A DNA stretch of 64,000 nt from JAAYBF01 sp963715445 (GCA_963715445.1 OY970240.1:372001-436000); one strand, 5' to 3'; shown: positions 1 to 8,852, counted from the first letter of the stretch. Translations and numbers: made by a program. Notes: a model not told the origin generated them from the sequence alone.

Positions 1-64
1 CCTCGGCGATCGTCGGCTCGTCGTCCACCACGAGCACGATCCGGCGGCTGTCGCTGCTCGCCAC
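1..64 (-). CDS. Response regulator, N-terminal fragment
   Basis: Only the first 21 codons lie in the window; the rest runs off the left edge. Reading from a GTG at 64 gives a short polar leader, then IVLVVDDEPTIAE. That is the first beta strand and the acidic pair of a CheY-like receiver domain, where the conserved Asp residues bind Mg and surround the phosphoacceptor. The output domain is not visible. The gene starts 23 bases after the dipZ stop on the same strand, so it is probably the distal gene of the same transcript. The receiver assignment is good; the subfamily cannot be known. Confidence 0.7.
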   Translation of the reverse strand, partial: MASSDSRRIVLVVDDEPTIAE

Positions 65-87
65 GGGATCAATTCTCGCAGCGAGGC

Positions 88-1848
88 TCATCCGAACGTG
101 AAGGCATAGCCGGACACGCCCGGCGCCAGCTCGAGCTCCAGCAGGTGCCGGCCGGGGCGATCGAGCTCCACGAGGCGGTAGAGGCGCTCGCCGCGGACGG
201 TCAGCGTGCCGCCGCGCACATCGCTGCCGGCGAGGCGGTCGGGCAGCGGTCGGCCGTCGAGCAGGACCCGCACCCGGCGCGGCTTGCCGCCGCTCGACCC
301 GAGCACGAGGAACACCCGCTGGGCGCCGAACTCGACGCTCAGGCGGGCATCGCGGCGGGCGGTGGCGGCTTCGTCGGTGATCTGCCAGGTGCCGTCGTAG
401 GAGAGCTGGTCGGGCAGCGGACCCTCGGCCGGCTCCTCGAAGGTCTGGGTGCCGGTCTCGATCGAGCCGTTGGCGAAGCGGTCCGCGCGCTCGGCGCCGA
501 GGTAGCTCTCCGGGGTGCTCGCCCCGGCGACCGCCTCTCCGCGCGCCTGCGCGTGCTCGTCCCCAGGCTTCTGCCCGGCCTCGGCGAGCAGGCCGCGGAT
601 CGCCTCCTCGCTCTCCTCGTACTCGCCCTCGCCGAAGTGGACGTAACGCACCCGCCCACGGGCGTCGATCAGGTACTTGGCGGGCCAGTACTGGTTGGCG
701 TAGGCGTTCCAGGTCTCGTAGTCGTTGTCCTGGGCGACGGGGTAGCGCAGCCCGTTCTGGGCGATCGCGTCGCGCACGTTGCCGGCTTCGCGCTCGAACG
801 GGAACTCGGGCGTGTGCACGCCCACGATCGTCAGCCCCTTGTCGCGATAGCGCTCGTCCCACGACTTCAGGTAGGGCAGCGTGCGGATGCAGTTGATGCA
901 GGTGTAGGTCCAGAAGTCGACCAGCACGACCCGCCCGCGCAGGTCGGCGAGCGAGAGCGGCTTCCCGCCGGCGGTGTTGAACCACTCCTGGTTGCCGGTG
1001 AAGTCAGGTGCGCGCCCGATCACGGGCAGGCCGCTCGAGCCGTCCTTCGGCGCCGGGCGCGCGGCCTGCTCGGGCGCCGTTCCGAGTCCCTTGCGCTGCT
1101 CATCGCGCAGCATGGCGATCTCGTCGCGCAGCCTGGGCATCGCCTCGATGTCGCGCGAGGGGTTGACGAGAACCGCCGGCAGGTCGTCGGCGATGGCGGT
1201 CTGGAAGCGGGTGTCGTAGTCGGCCGCCATCAGCAGCGCGACGATCACCATCACCGCGCCCATCCCCATCTGGAGCCGGCCCGCGTGGCGCGCCAGCCGG
1301 CTCGTGACCCGTCGCCCGCCGATCATCAGCCCGTAGAGCACGGTCGCGCTGCCGAGCGCGTAGACGAGCGCCACCGCGAGCCGCCCCGCGCTGAACGGCT
1401 GGGCCGCCGAGACCGTGATCACGCTGGCGAGGATCGGGCCGGCGCAGGGCGCGTAGACGAGTCCGAGGCTCGCGCCGACGAGCGTGCCGGACCAGAAGCC
1501 GTCCTCCGGGTCTCCCCCTCGGCGCTGCGGCGTCGGGACGATGCGCCCGATCAACGCCTCGACGCGGGCCGCGAGCGAGGGCACGAGCAGCGACACGCCG
1601 AAGCCGAGCAGCACCGCGATCGCCACGTTGCGCAGCAGGTCGTTCGGCAGGCCGAGCGCGTCGATCACGTAGACCAGCGCGACCGTCGCGAAGGCGAACG
1701 AGAGCGAGAGCCCGGCGACGATCCCCAGCGGACGGCGGCGGCCGCCGGTGAGGCCGGCCGAGAGCACGACGGGCAGCACCGGCAGGACGCACGGCGACAC
1801 GGCCGTCGCGGCCCCTGCAACGAACGCGAATGCGATCAGCGCAACCAC
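88..1848 (-). CDS. dipZ: DipZ-type fusion: CcdA-like membrane domain, thioredoxin domain, C-terminal carbohydrate-binding-like domain
   Basis: This 586-residue membrane protein should move electrons from the cytoplasm to an extracytoplasmic thioredoxin domain. Residues 1-210 form a CcdA/DsbD-like hydrophobic core with the paired redox cysteines in SPCVLP (Cys20) and APCAGP (Cys135). Residues about 275-430 are a TlpA/AhpC-like thioredoxin fold with the active site CINC at 317-320 after WTYT. Residues about 445-586 match the beta-rich tail of mycobacterial DipZ. A GTG at 1848 is the start. It lies 60 bases after the sulfatase-like gene at 1909 and is probably cotranscribed with it. The family name is secure; the substrate of the thioredoxin domain is unknown. 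Confidence 0.88.
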   Translation of the reverse strand: MVALIAFAFVAGAATAVSPCVLPVLPVVLSAGLTGGRRRPLGIVAGLSLSFAFATVALVYVIDALGLPNDLLRNVAIAVLLGFGVSLLVPSLAARVEALIGRIVPTPQRRGGDPEDGFWSGTLVGASLGLVYAPCAGPILASVITVSAAQPFSAGRLAVALVYALGSATVLYGLMIGGRRVTSRLARHAGRLQMGMGAVMVIVALLMAADYDTRFQTAIADDLPAVLVNPSRDIEAMPRLRDEIAMLRDEQRKGLGTAPEQAARPAPKDGSSGLPVIGRAPDFTGNQEWFNTAGGKPLSLADLRGRVVLVDFWTYTCINCIRTLPYLKSWDERYRDKGLTIVGVHTPEFPFEREAGNVRDAIAQNGLRYPVAQDNDYETWNAYANQYWPAKYLIDARGRVRYVHFGEGEYEESEEAIRGLLAEAGQKPGDEHAQARGEAVAGASTPESYLGAERADRFANGSIETGTQTFEEPAEGPLPDQLSYDGTWQITDEAATARRDARLSVEFGAQRVFLVLGSSGGKPRRVRVLLDGRPLPDRLAGSDVRGGTLTVRGERLYRLVELDRPGRHLLELELAPGVSGYAFTFG

Positions 1849-1908
1849 GGCGCCGACTCTCGCAGAGAGTTATTGCGAAACGATTACGAGCCCTAGCGCC
1901 GCGCGCCG

Positions 1909-3555
1909 CTAGGGCTGAGGCTGCAGGCGGGAGGCCGACGGCGTCTGCGTCGGCGGGGCAACGGAGTTCGGGTCGGACTGGTCGAAGTCGAGGTCGTCGC
2001 GATCGGCGTCGCGGGTCTCGCCGGCGTCCTCCTCGCTGCGCTCGTCGCCGTCCTCGATCCCGTCGTCGTCGGCGTCGTCGTCCTCGGGAAGGGGGCGGAT
2101 CGGCCCGTCCTCGCCGAAGTCCGGCAGGGTGCCCTGCGCGGCGGCCAGCGGAACCTTCCAGAGCTCCGCGACGACGGGCGGGTGCTTGCGCACCACGTTC
2201 TCCTCCTCGTCGTCCTCGTGGTCGGAGTCGTCGTTCTCGAAGTCGTGCAGGCGCTGCTCGTCGCCGTCGAAGTCGGTCAGCATCAGCCAGCGCGGGTCTC
2301 CCACGGCGATGCTCGTGATCGACGCGCACATGAACGCCTCGCGCTTGGGCGGGTCCTCGTCGTCGAGCAGCGCGGTCAGGTCCTCGCCGTCCATCCGCCC
2401 CGGCCGGTCAATGCCGAGCATCGAGAGCAGCGTCGGGGCCACGTCGTGCGTGGAGGCGTAGTAGTAGCTGTAGTTGCCCGAGCGCCGGCCGTCCGGGTCC
2501 CGGATCAGATAGGGCACGAAGTAGGCGTCCTTGAAGCTGCCGGGCGCGCCGCGGCCGAGCCATCCGTGCTCGCCGAGCATCGTGCCCCCGTCGCTTAGGA
2601 AGTAGACGATCGTGCGGTCGGTCAGGTCGAGGTCGTCGAGCTTGGACAGCAGGCGGCCGACCGACCCGTCGACGGACTCGACGCCGTCCATGTAGGCGTC
2701 GCGCGCCATCGCGACGGTGGCGTCGTCGATGTCGGCCGGGACGATCCAGTCGCGCCGCTTCATCGAGGCGCCGAGGCTGGGGTCCACTTCGAGCTCGCGC
2801 GTCCAGGTGCGCGGAGCGGCGTAGGCCTCGGCGGGGTCGAACGCGTCGACCGCGAGGACGAACTGCTTGCCCTTGAGGCTCTCGAGCTGCCGGATGCCCT
2901 CCTGGGCCGCGCGCTCGGCGGCTTCGGCGCTGCGCTTGATCGAGCCCACCAGATGCCGCTCCACGTCCCGCCGGGCGGCGTTGCGCCCGAGCGTGCCGAT
3001 CACCGGGTCGGGCGCCGGGTAGTCGGCGGCGTCCACCTCGATCGTGCGCTTCACCACGTCGTCGAAGCGGGGGCCGGAGAAGAAGGGGTTGTCGGTGATC
3101 CACGTGGTCGCCACGCCGGCGTCGCGCAGGACCTCGGTGACCAGCGGCTGGCGCGCGTAGACCGGGTTCCAGCCCGGCACGGGCGCGAAGCCCTCGCGCG
3201 GGACCCACTCCCGGTATGGGAAGGAGCGCTTTCCGGTGACGATCGCCCGCCGCGCGATGACCGCCGGCATCGCCTCCGGGACGGCGCGCTCGAAGCGCAG
3301 CGAGTCACCGGCGAGATCATCGATGTTCGGCGTGTCGGCGACCTGGTTGTCGTCGAACGCGCCGTCGAACGCGCCGACGCTGTCGGCGCGGATGCCGCTC
3401 GTCACGATCAGCAGGACGTTCGGCTTGTCCTCGTCGTCCTGGGCCTGCGCCGCGGACGCGCCGAGCACGCCGCCCGCCACGCCTCCGAGGGCGGCGGCGC
3501 CGGCCGCAGCCCCGCCGCGGCGCAGCAGCCGCCTGCGTGTCAGCCCGTCGCTCAT
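1909..3555 (-). CDS. Sulfatase-fold protein with degenerate active site, Tat signal
   Basis: A 548-residue protein of the sulfatase/alkaline phosphatase superfamily. The N-terminus TRRRLLRRGG followed by an Ala-rich segment ending near AAQA is a Tat signal. The fold is clear from VLLIVTSGIRAD (47-58), AIVTGKRSFP (104-113) and FLSDGGTMLGEHG (319-331). The catalytic residues have gone. The metal Asp pair is Ser53-Gly54, the nucleophile region reads PAVIARRA with no Cys, Ser or Thr, the usual His after the FDP motif is Ala242, and the SDH of the second metal site is SDG (321-323). The last 130 residues are strongly acidic. ATG at 3555 overlaps the preceding sulfatase-like gene by four bases (ATGA). 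I read it as an exported pseudoenzyme, perhaps a partner of that protein. Confidence 0.8.
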   Translation of the reverse strand: MSDGLTRRRLLRRGGAAAGAAALGGVAGGVLGASAAQAQDDEDKPNVLLIVTSGIRADSVGAFDGAFDDNQVADTPNIDDLAGDSLRFERAVPEAMPAVIARRAIVTGKRSFPYREWVPREGFAPVPGWNPVYARQPLVTEVLRDAGVATTWITDNPFFSGPRFDDVVKRTIEVDAADYPAPDPVIGTLGRNAARRDVERHLVGSIKRSAEAAERAAQEGIRQLESLKGKQFVLAVDAFDPAEAYAAPRTWTRELEVDPSLGASMKRRDWIVPADIDDATVAMARDAYMDGVESVDGSVGRLLSKLDDLDLTDRTIVYFLSDGGTMLGEHGWLGRGAPGSFKDAYFVPYLIRDPDGRRSGNYSYYYASTHDVAPTLLSMLGIDRPGRMDGEDLTALLDDEDPPKREAFMCASITSIAVGDPRWLMLTDFDGDEQRLHDFENDDSDHEDDEEENVVRKHPPVVAELWKVPLAAAQGTLPDFGEDGPIRPLPEDDDADDDGIEDGDERSEEDAGETRDADRDDLDFDQSDPNSVAPPTQTPSASRLQPQP

Positions 3556-5087
3556 CCGCCCATCACGCCGTCGTCGCCGAACTGGGGCAGCGTGCCGCCG
3601 GCCTCGTCCTCGAGGACCCGCCGCAGGCGCGCGACGATGTCCGGCCGCTGCTCGGCGAGGTTCTCCGTCTCCTCGGGATCGGTCTGGGTGTCGAACAGGC
3701 GGACGCGCTTGTTCTCGCTGTGGGTGATCAGGACCCACCGCCCGTCGCCGCAGATCAGGTAGCGCGCATAGGCGGAGGTGAAGTACTCGCGCTCGTCGTA
3801 GGGCTTCTTGCCGTCGAACATCCGCGAGAGGTCCTCGCCGTCCATCAGCCCTGGCGCGCGGATGCCCATGAAGCCCAGCAGCGTCGACGCCACGTCGTGC
3901 GTGGAGGCGAAGTAGTTGCTGCGCTCTCCCGCCCGCTTCTTGTCCGGGTGGCGGATCATGTACGGCACCCGGTAGATCGGCCAGTTGGGATAGGCGGCGT
4001 GCTTGCCGAGGAGGCCGTACTCGCCGAGCGTCAGCCCGTGGTCGCTGAGGTAGATGACCGCCGTGTTGTCGAGCAGCTTGAGGTCGTCCATCTTGTTCAG
4101 CAGACGTCCGATCCAGCGGTCCACGAACGTCAGCTCGGCGGCGTAGAGCTCGCGCACGCGCTCCACCGTCTCGTCGTCGATGCCGAGCTGGTGGACGCGG
4201 CTGTAGGGGGTGTCCCAAGGCTGGATCGGGATGATCCCCTGCTTCTCGCTGCCCTTCACCCGTGCGTACTTGCTCATGTACACCCGGGGAGGGTCGAGCG
4301 ACTCGTGCGGATCGAAGGCGTCCACGCCGAGGAAGAAGGGCTGGGTGTCCTTGAGGTCGTCGAGCACGTCCATCCCGCTGCGGATGACGCGCGCGGCGGA
4401 GTAGTCGCTCTCGCGCCGGCGGTAGAGGTTGTTCCAGCCCACGTAGTCGCGCAGGCGCTCCACCTCGATCGAGTCGGACAGCTTCGGGAACAGGTACCGC
4501 TCGATCGCGCTGCGCGGCGCCGGGCGCTTGAAGGGGCGGTTGAAGGCGCGGTAGGAGCCCTGCGAGTAGTCGGGGCGCGCCATGTTCAGCGTGCGCCTGA
4601 AGTTGACGAACCTGGGACCGACGAGGAACGGGTTGTCGGTGACGTACGCCGTCTTCACGCCGGCCTCGCCCATGACGTCGGTAAACATCGGCTGGTAGGG
4701 GTAGATGTCGTTCCACCCGGGCTCCTGAGGCAGGTCCGGGGTGGGCGTCCAGTTGCGGAACGGGAAGGAGCGCATCCCGGTGATCAGCGCCCTGCGCACG
4801 GTGCCGGTCGGCATCGCCTCCGGCACGGCGTGCTCGAACAGGATCGACTCCTTGGCGAGCGCCTCGAGGTTCGGGGTGTCGGCGAGCTCGTCGACGTTGT
4901 CGTCGTAGGCGCTGACGAAGTCCCGCCGGGTGCTGTCGGTGACTATCAGAAGGGTGTTCGGCGCGTCCTCGGCATGGCCGATCTGCGGCTCGAGCTCGTC
5001 GTTGCAGGCGCCGAGGCCGAGTGCCATGGCTCCAGCGCCCCCCGCCTGGAGCGCGCGCCTTCTCGTGATTCTTGCTCCGTTGGCCAT
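3552..5087 (-). CDS. Sulfatase/phosphatase-superfamily protein, Tat lipoprotein, non-canonical nucleophile
   Basis: A 511-residue paralogue of the downstream gene. ITRRRALQAGG plus LGLGAC (lipid Cys28) predict a Tat-exported lipoprotein. It keeps metal Asp51, His261 in FDPHES, Asp349-His350 in LSDHG, and Lys362-His363. The formylglycine motif (C/S-x-P-x-R) is absent: the site reads MPTGTVRRALITG (92-104), so Thr94 or Thr96 takes the nucleophile position. Thr nucleophiles occur in this superfamily in NPP-type phosphodiesterases and LtaS. A phosphodiesterase or phosphotransferase on cell-envelope material is therefore as likely as a sulfatase. ATG at 5087 has a TAGTCT -10 at 5103-5108. First gene of the operon running towards dipZ. 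Confidence 0.82.
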   Translation of the reverse strand: MANGARITRRRALQAGGAGAMALGLGACNDELEPQIGHAEDAPNTLLIVTDSTRRDFVSAYDDNVDELADTPNLEALAKESILFEHAVPEAMPTGTVRRALITGMRSFPFRNWTPTPDLPQEPGWNDIYPYQPMFTDVMGEAGVKTAYVTDNPFLVGPRFVNFRRTLNMARPDYSQGSYRAFNRPFKRPAPRSAIERYLFPKLSDSIEVERLRDYVGWNNLYRRRESDYSAARVIRSGMDVLDDLKDTQPFFLGVDAFDPHESLDPPRVYMSKYARVKGSEKQGIIPIQPWDTPYSRVHQLGIDDETVERVRELYAAELTFVDRWIGRLLNKMDDLKLLDNTAVIYLSDHGLTLGEYGLLGKHAAYPNWPIYRVPYMIRHPDKKRAGERSNYFASTHDVASTLLGFMGIRAPGLMDGEDLSRMFDGKKPYDEREYFTSAYARYLICGDGRWVLITHSENKRVRLFDTQTDPEETENLAEQRPDIVARLRRVLEDEAGGTLPQFGDDGVMGG

Positions 5088-5183
5088 GAGGTGCGGCTGC
5101 GCAGACTATCCGGCGAGCACGACCGAGGACGAGGTGCGCGCCCGGCGCCGAGGCCCACGCGAGTGCTCGGGCCTCACCGCCTA

Positions 5184-5189
5184 TATCTT
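5184..5189 (+). promoter_or_regulatory. -10 element TATCTT, leaderless start for the PHP gene
   Basis: TANNNT hexamer ending seven bases before the GTG at 5197, with no Shine-Dalgarno sequence. The spacing puts the transcription start on or beside the start codon. Confidence 0.5.
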
Positions 5190-5196
5190 GCTCGCC

Positions 5197-6078
5197 GTGT
5201 CTTCTCCAACGTTCGACCTCCAGTCCCATTCGATCCACTCCGACGGGGAGCTGCCCGCGGCGGACGTGGTCGCGCGTGCCGCGGCGGCGGGCGTGGAGCT
5301 GCTCGCGCTCTCCGATCACGACACCGTCGACGGCGTCGACGAGGCGCTTGCCGCCGGTCGCGAGCATGGCGTGGCGATCGTCCCCTCGACCGAGATCTCG
5401 GCCGTCGACGGCCCGTACGAGGACATGCATGTCCTCGGCTACGGCGTCGACCAGAGCGATTCGACGCTCGCCGAGCGGCTGCTCGACGCCCGCGGAGACC
5501 GTGAGCGCCGCGCCGAGGCGATGAGCGACAGGCTCAAGGAGCTCGGCTTCGAGATCGACCCGGGGCCGGTCGACGGACGGCGGGCGGCCGGCAAGCCCGT
5601 GGGGCGCCCCCACCTCGCCGCGGGCGTCCTGGCCCACCCCGCGAACGCCGAGCGCCTCGCCGATGAGGGCCACGCAGACGTCTCCTCCTTCATCCCGGCC
5701 TACCTGATCCAGGGCACCCCCGGCTACGTGGCCCGATCACACCCCACCGTCGCCGAGGCGATCGGCTGGATCCACGACGCCGGCGGGATCGCCATCTGGG
5801 CGCATCCCTTCTGGGACGTCAAGGACGACGCCGAGGTGCTCGCCCTGATCGACCGCTTCCGCGAGGCGGGCATCGAGGGCGTCGAGACCTTCTACGTCAC
5901 CCACACCAAAGAGCAGGTCGAGCTGCTCGCCGCGCGCTGCGCCGAGCTGGGCCTCCTGACCACGGGCTCGTCCGACTACCACGGCCCCGACCACCGCCTC
6001 TTCTCGAACTTCCGCGCGCACGAGACGCACGGGATCGAGCCCAACCTGGGCCCGATCCCGGATCTAGCCACGCGATAG
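5197..6078 (+). CDS. PHP-domain phosphoesterase
   Basis: A 293-residue PHP-family metal-dependent phosphoesterase. Metal ligands are visible in order: HSIHSDGE (His11, His14, Asp16), LSDHDT (Asp40, His41), a Glu near 66, His78, AHPF and SSDYHG towards the end. The length and the insert between the fourth and fifth motifs fit the YciV / nucleoside 3',5'-bisphosphate phosphatase group, which acts on short oligonucleotides or pAp; the exact substrate is inference. The GTG at 5197 was chosen because a TATCTT -10 sits seven bases upstream. A TTG at 5188 is in frame but overlaps that -10. Transcribed alone, convergent with the sulfotransferase. Confidence 0.85.
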   Translation: MSSPTFDLQSHSIHSDGELPAADVVARAAAAGVELLALSDHDTVDGVDEALAAGREHGVAIVPSTEISAVDGPYEDMHVLGYGVDQSDSTLAERLLDARGDRERRAEAMSDRLKELGFEIDPGPVDGRRAAGKPVGRPHLAAGVLAHPANAERLADEGHADVSSFIPAYLIQGTPGYVARSHPTVAEAIGWIHDAGGIAIWAHPFWDVKDDAEVLALIDRFREAGIEGVETFYVTHTKEQVELLAARCAELGLLTTGSSDYHGPDHRLFSNFRAHETHGIEPNLGPIPDLATR

Positions 6079-6083
6079 GCGCC

Positions 6084-6099
6084 GCGGGCTCTCGCCCGC
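6084..6099. terminator. Hairpin between convergent genes
   Basis: A perfect 6-bp stem, GCGGGC and GCCCGC, around a TCTC loop, lies five bases past the PHP stop and seven before the sulfotransferase stop. There is no U-tract on either strand. A second short inverted repeat (GGCTCCT/AGGAGCC, 2-base loop) follows at 6109-6124 inside the sulfotransferase 3' end. Confidence 0.4.
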
Positions 6100-6105
6100 T
6101 ACCTC

Positions 6106-6771
6106 TCAGGCTCCTACAGGAGCCAACCCAAATTCCGCGCGGAACTCGTTCGTGTCATGCAGGTGCGGGAAGGGCTCGTCGGGCACCGGCACGCCGAGCG
6201 CTTCGGCGAGCGGCTCCCAGCCGTCGGTGCCGAGCTCCCAGACGATCAGGCGGTCGGGTGAGATCTCGCTCTTGATCTCGTCCATGCGGGCGAAGTACAT
6301 CTCCCGCACCCACTCCTTGTCCTCGAAGCGGCCCTGGAAGTCGCCCTGCCAGATCAGCTTCTCGATGACCTCCCAGAGCACGGGCGAAGGCGGCTCGCGG
6401 TTGGCGTCCTGCTCGAGCTCGCCCGCCATGGCCGCCTGCTTGACCGCCAGGATCGTGTGCTCGCAGCTCTTGTAGAAGCCGTCGAAATCACGGTAGTTGA
6501 GCAGCACCTTCGCGTCGGGGAATGCCGCGCAGATCTCGCGCCACTTGGCGGCTGCCGGCCAGTCGACCGTCGCCTCCCAGCCGTCGAACACCTCGTGCCA
6601 GTCGACCTGCTCGCCGTCGGCGATCTTCTTCCAGTAGGGCAGGTCGCGCTCCTTGTTCTCCCCCATGATCAGATCGATCATGTGGAAGCAGGGGTTCGCG
6701 CCCAGCTGCTCCAGGGCGCCCTTCAGGGACATCGTCCCGGTCCGTCCGAATCCAACTCCGATCAGCTTCAT
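6106..6771 (-). CDS. Sulfotransferase-family P-loop protein
   Basis: A 221-residue cytosolic protein. The N-terminal GVGFGRTGTMSLKGALEQLG segment (5-24) is the 5'-PSB phosphate-binding loop that would hold the PAPS sulfate donor, followed by CFHM (28-31), as in the Sulfotransfer_4 group of short, Trp-rich proteins. A central LLNYRDFDGFYKS segment matches the 3'-phosphate-binding region. The acceptor cannot be told. ATG at 6771 is supported by a strong AGGAGGG ribosome site. It stands apart from the sulfatase-like genes of 1.9-5.1 kb, although both could belong to sulfur-ester chemistry. Confidence 0.78.
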   Translation of the reverse strand: MKLIGVGFGRTGTMSLKGALEQLGANPCFHMIDLIMGENKERDLPYWKKIADGEQVDWHEVFDGWEATVDWPAAAKWREICAAFPDAKVLLNYRDFDGFYKSCEHTILAVKQAAMAGELEQDANREPPSPVLWEVIEKLIWQGDFQGRFEDKEWVREMYFARMDEIKSEISPDRLIVWELGTDGWEPLAEALGVPVPDEPFPHLHDTNEFRAEFGLAPVGA

Positions 6772-6851
6772 CGTTCCCTCCTGTCCATGAGCTCTTGCAC
6801 GGCATCTCTCGGCACCGCCTCCAGGCCCTTGCGGAAACCCTAACCCGATGG

Positions 6852-8522
6852 CTAGGACGCCGCAGGCCCTGGAGCGGCGGCCGGACCGGGCCCGGCGCGC
6901 GGTTCGGCCCCACTCCGGGCCTGCATCGCGGCCATCGCGGCCGCGCGAGCCTGCGCCGGCGATCTGGTCATCGTCAGGGTGAACGGGATCGCCAGCAGGA
7001 TCATCAGCATGGCGACACGGAACGCCCAGCCGAACGAGTTGCGGGTGGCGCCGGCGGTGCGGCGGAAGACCTGCTCGTCGAAGCCGGGGTTGGGGTCGTG
7101 GCGGTCGGTCGATCCGCCGACGAAGGTCGCCATGTCCTGGTGCATCAGCCCGCCGAAGACCGCCGCCGGCACCTGGTAGTCCTGAGCGATGTCCTCGACG
7201 TCGTCGGCGGCCGAGCCGGCGTGCCACTCGAGCGTCGTAGAGAAGGTCGCCACCAGCAACGCGATGCCGATCGCCGCGCCGAGCTGGCGCGAGGTGTTGA
7301 GGATGCCCGAGGCGAGGCCGAGCTCCTGGCCCTGCACCGCCCCCATCGCGCCGACGTTGATGGTCGGGAATCCCGTGCCCAGGCCGATGCCGATCAGCAC
7401 CAGCCCCGGAAAGACGACCAGGTAGTCGCCGAAGCCCTCCCACAGCGAAGGCGTGAAGGAGAACCAGAGCAGGCCGACGGCCATGATCCCGAGCGCCGGC
7501 GCGGCAAGCTCGCGCGGTGGCCTGCTGTCAGCCGCCCCGGCGATCCGCGGCCAGGCGAGGATCCCCGAGACCGGTACCGGCAGCAGCGCCAGCGCAGCCT
7601 CGAAGACGGTGAAGCCCCAGAGGTTGACGAAGGTGAACGAGAGCAGCAGCATCGCGCCGAGGCCCCCGGCGGCGAACAGCAGCATCGCGACGTTCGCCCC
7701 GACGAACTGCCGGTTGCGCTGCAGCGCCGGGGTGATCATCGCGACGCTGCGGCGCTGCGAGAGGACGAAGGCGATGCCGAGCAGCAGCGACGACTGCAGG
7801 AGGAAGAGGATCAGGCCGTCGTCCCAGCCGCGGTGGTTGGCCTCGACGAGGCCGAACGTGAGGCAGAGGACGGTCAGCGCCAGCAGCGTCATGCCGACCA
7901 GGTCGATGCGGCGGTCGGCGGTCAGGTCGTAGGTCTCGGGCCAGATCCGGCGCGCGAGGACGATGCCGAGGATGCCGAGCGGCACGTTGATCAGGAAGAT
8001 CCACTCCCAGCTCGCGAGCTCGACTATCGCGCCGCCGATCGCGGGCCCCGATGCGCTTGCCGCGAGCGCGACGATCGCGATCGTCGCGAGCGCCTTGCCG
8101 CGCTCCTGGATCGGGAAGACGGCGGCGGTGATCGCGAAGCCGAGCGGCGCCAGGGTGCCGGCGCCGATGCCCTGCAGCACGCGGCAGGCGATCAGGACGT
8201 CGGCCGACGGCGCGAGCGCGCAGAGCAGCGAGGCGAACGTGAAGATCGCCATCCCGATGATGAACAAGAGGCGCCGTCCGAACTGGTCGGCGAGCTTGCC
8301 GGCCCCGATCAGCACGACCGCGAACGAGAGGTTGTAGGCGTTGACGACCCAGGTGATCGAGTCGATGTCGGTGTCGAGCTCGCTCTGCAGCTCGGGAACC
8401 GCCACGTTGATGATCGAGACGTCGAGCAGGCTCATAGCCCACCCGATCATCATCACCGCGAAGATCTTGTGCCGCCGCTCGTGCAGCAGCTCGACCGGCG
8501 GGTTGACACGCTCCTTCGCCAC
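6852..8522 (-). CDS. DHA2-family MFS drug transporter (14 TM)
   Basis: A 556-residue inner-membrane exporter of the drug:H+ antiporter-2 family (EmrB/QacA type). The first helix carries LLDVSIINVAVP, the family's LDxTIVNVALP-like motif D1 (about 33-44). GKLADQFGRR (motif A) follows near 75, RVLQGIGAG (motif B) near 113 and ASASGPAIGGAI (motif C) near 154. A soluble stretch of about 70 residues sits before the last helix, and the tail is Ala/Pro-rich. The GTG start has a TAGTCT -10 eight bases upstream and no ribosome site. No neighbouring regulator is present. Substrate unknown. Confidence 0.88.
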   Translation of the reverse strand: MAKERVNPPVELLHERRHKIFAVMMIGWAMSLLDVSIINVAVPELQSELDTDIDSITWVVNAYNLSFAVVLIGAGKLADQFGRRLLFIIGMAIFTFASLLCALAPSADVLIACRVLQGIGAGTLAPLGFAITAAVFPIQERGKALATIAIVALAASASGPAIGGAIVELASWEWIFLINVPLGILGIVLARRIWPETYDLTADRRIDLVGMTLLALTVLCLTFGLVEANHRGWDDGLILFLLQSSLLLGIAFVLSQRRSVAMITPALQRNRQFVGANVAMLLFAAGGLGAMLLLSFTFVNLWGFTVFEAALALLPVPVSGILAWPRIAGAADSRPPRELAAPALGIMAVGLLWFSFTPSLWEGFGDYLVVFPGLVLIGIGLGTGFPTINVGAMGAVQGQELGLASGILNTSRQLGAAIGIALLVATFSTTLEWHAGSAADDVEDIAQDYQVPAAVFGGLMHQDMATFVGGSTDRHDPNPGFDEQVFRRTAGATRNSFGWAFRVAMLMILLAIPFTLTMTRSPAQARAAAMAAMQARSGAEPRAGPGPAAAPGPAAS

Positions 8523-8530
8523 GGCCGGGG

Positions 8531-8536
8531 AGACTA
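8531..8536 (-). promoter_or_regulatory. -10 element TAGTCT for the MFS gene
   Basis: TAGTCT on the minus strand, eight bases before the GTG at 8522; leaderless spacing. Confidence 0.5.
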
Positions 8537-8561
8537 GCCTGCGGTGGGGATCGAGGTGGCG

Positions 8562-8852
8562 CTAGTTGGGGCTGCCGACGGGGATCTCGACGGGCACGAG
8601 ATCCTCGGCGACCGCCTCTACCGACTCCTCGAGCCCAGGCTCCTCCCCGCCACCGGCGCAGAGGATCTCGAAGCGTCCGGTGCCGATCTTGTCGTCCGGG
8701 CGGACCGGCACGCCGCGGATCTCGTCCCAGCCGAGGCGCTCGAGCTCGTAGGGGTTCATCAGCACCGCCAGCGTCGGGTAGTCGCACGTGCGCTCGTGCT
8801 GGTCGAGGGCCTTCGAAATGGCCTCGAGGTTCTTCGCCTCGGACGAGCTCAC
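8562..8852 (-). CDS. Conserved small protein, unknown function
   Basis: A 96-residue acidic protein that I do not recognise as a named domain. The central part reads VLMNPYELERLGWDEIRGVPV (30-50), then KIGTGRFEILC (55-65), and a Glu-rich tail. This looks like a compact soluble alpha/beta protein with one Cys. No signal peptide or membrane segment is present. The GTG start at 8852 is placed by a CATACT -10 seven bases upstream. The UXS-like gene ends 13 bases upstream on the same strand, so readthrough from it is possible. Confidence 0.6.
   Translation of the reverse strand: MSSSEAKNLEAISKALDQHERTCDYPTLAVLMNPYELERLGWDEIRGVPVRPDDKIGTGRFEILCAGGGEEPGLEESVEAVAEDLVPVEIPVGSPN

Noticed and set aside
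1858..1870. Small hairpin CTCTC/GAGAG before dipZ
   Set aside because: A 5-bp stem with no tract; too weak to call a terminator inside a likely operon.
145..1896. Long plus-strand open frame opposite dipZ
   Set aside because: Arg/Ala/Gly-rich composition and no domain; it mirrors the codon bias of dipZ on the other strand.
5113..5130. Partial match to the 51-bp hairpin element (GACCGAGGAC)
   Set aside because: Only about ten bases agree and the hairpin is missing.
3556..5673. N-terminal extension of the degenerate sulfatase to a 1254-residue protein
   Set aside because: The frame stays open by chance through the upstream gene; the Tat signal and the ATGA overlap fix the start at 3555.
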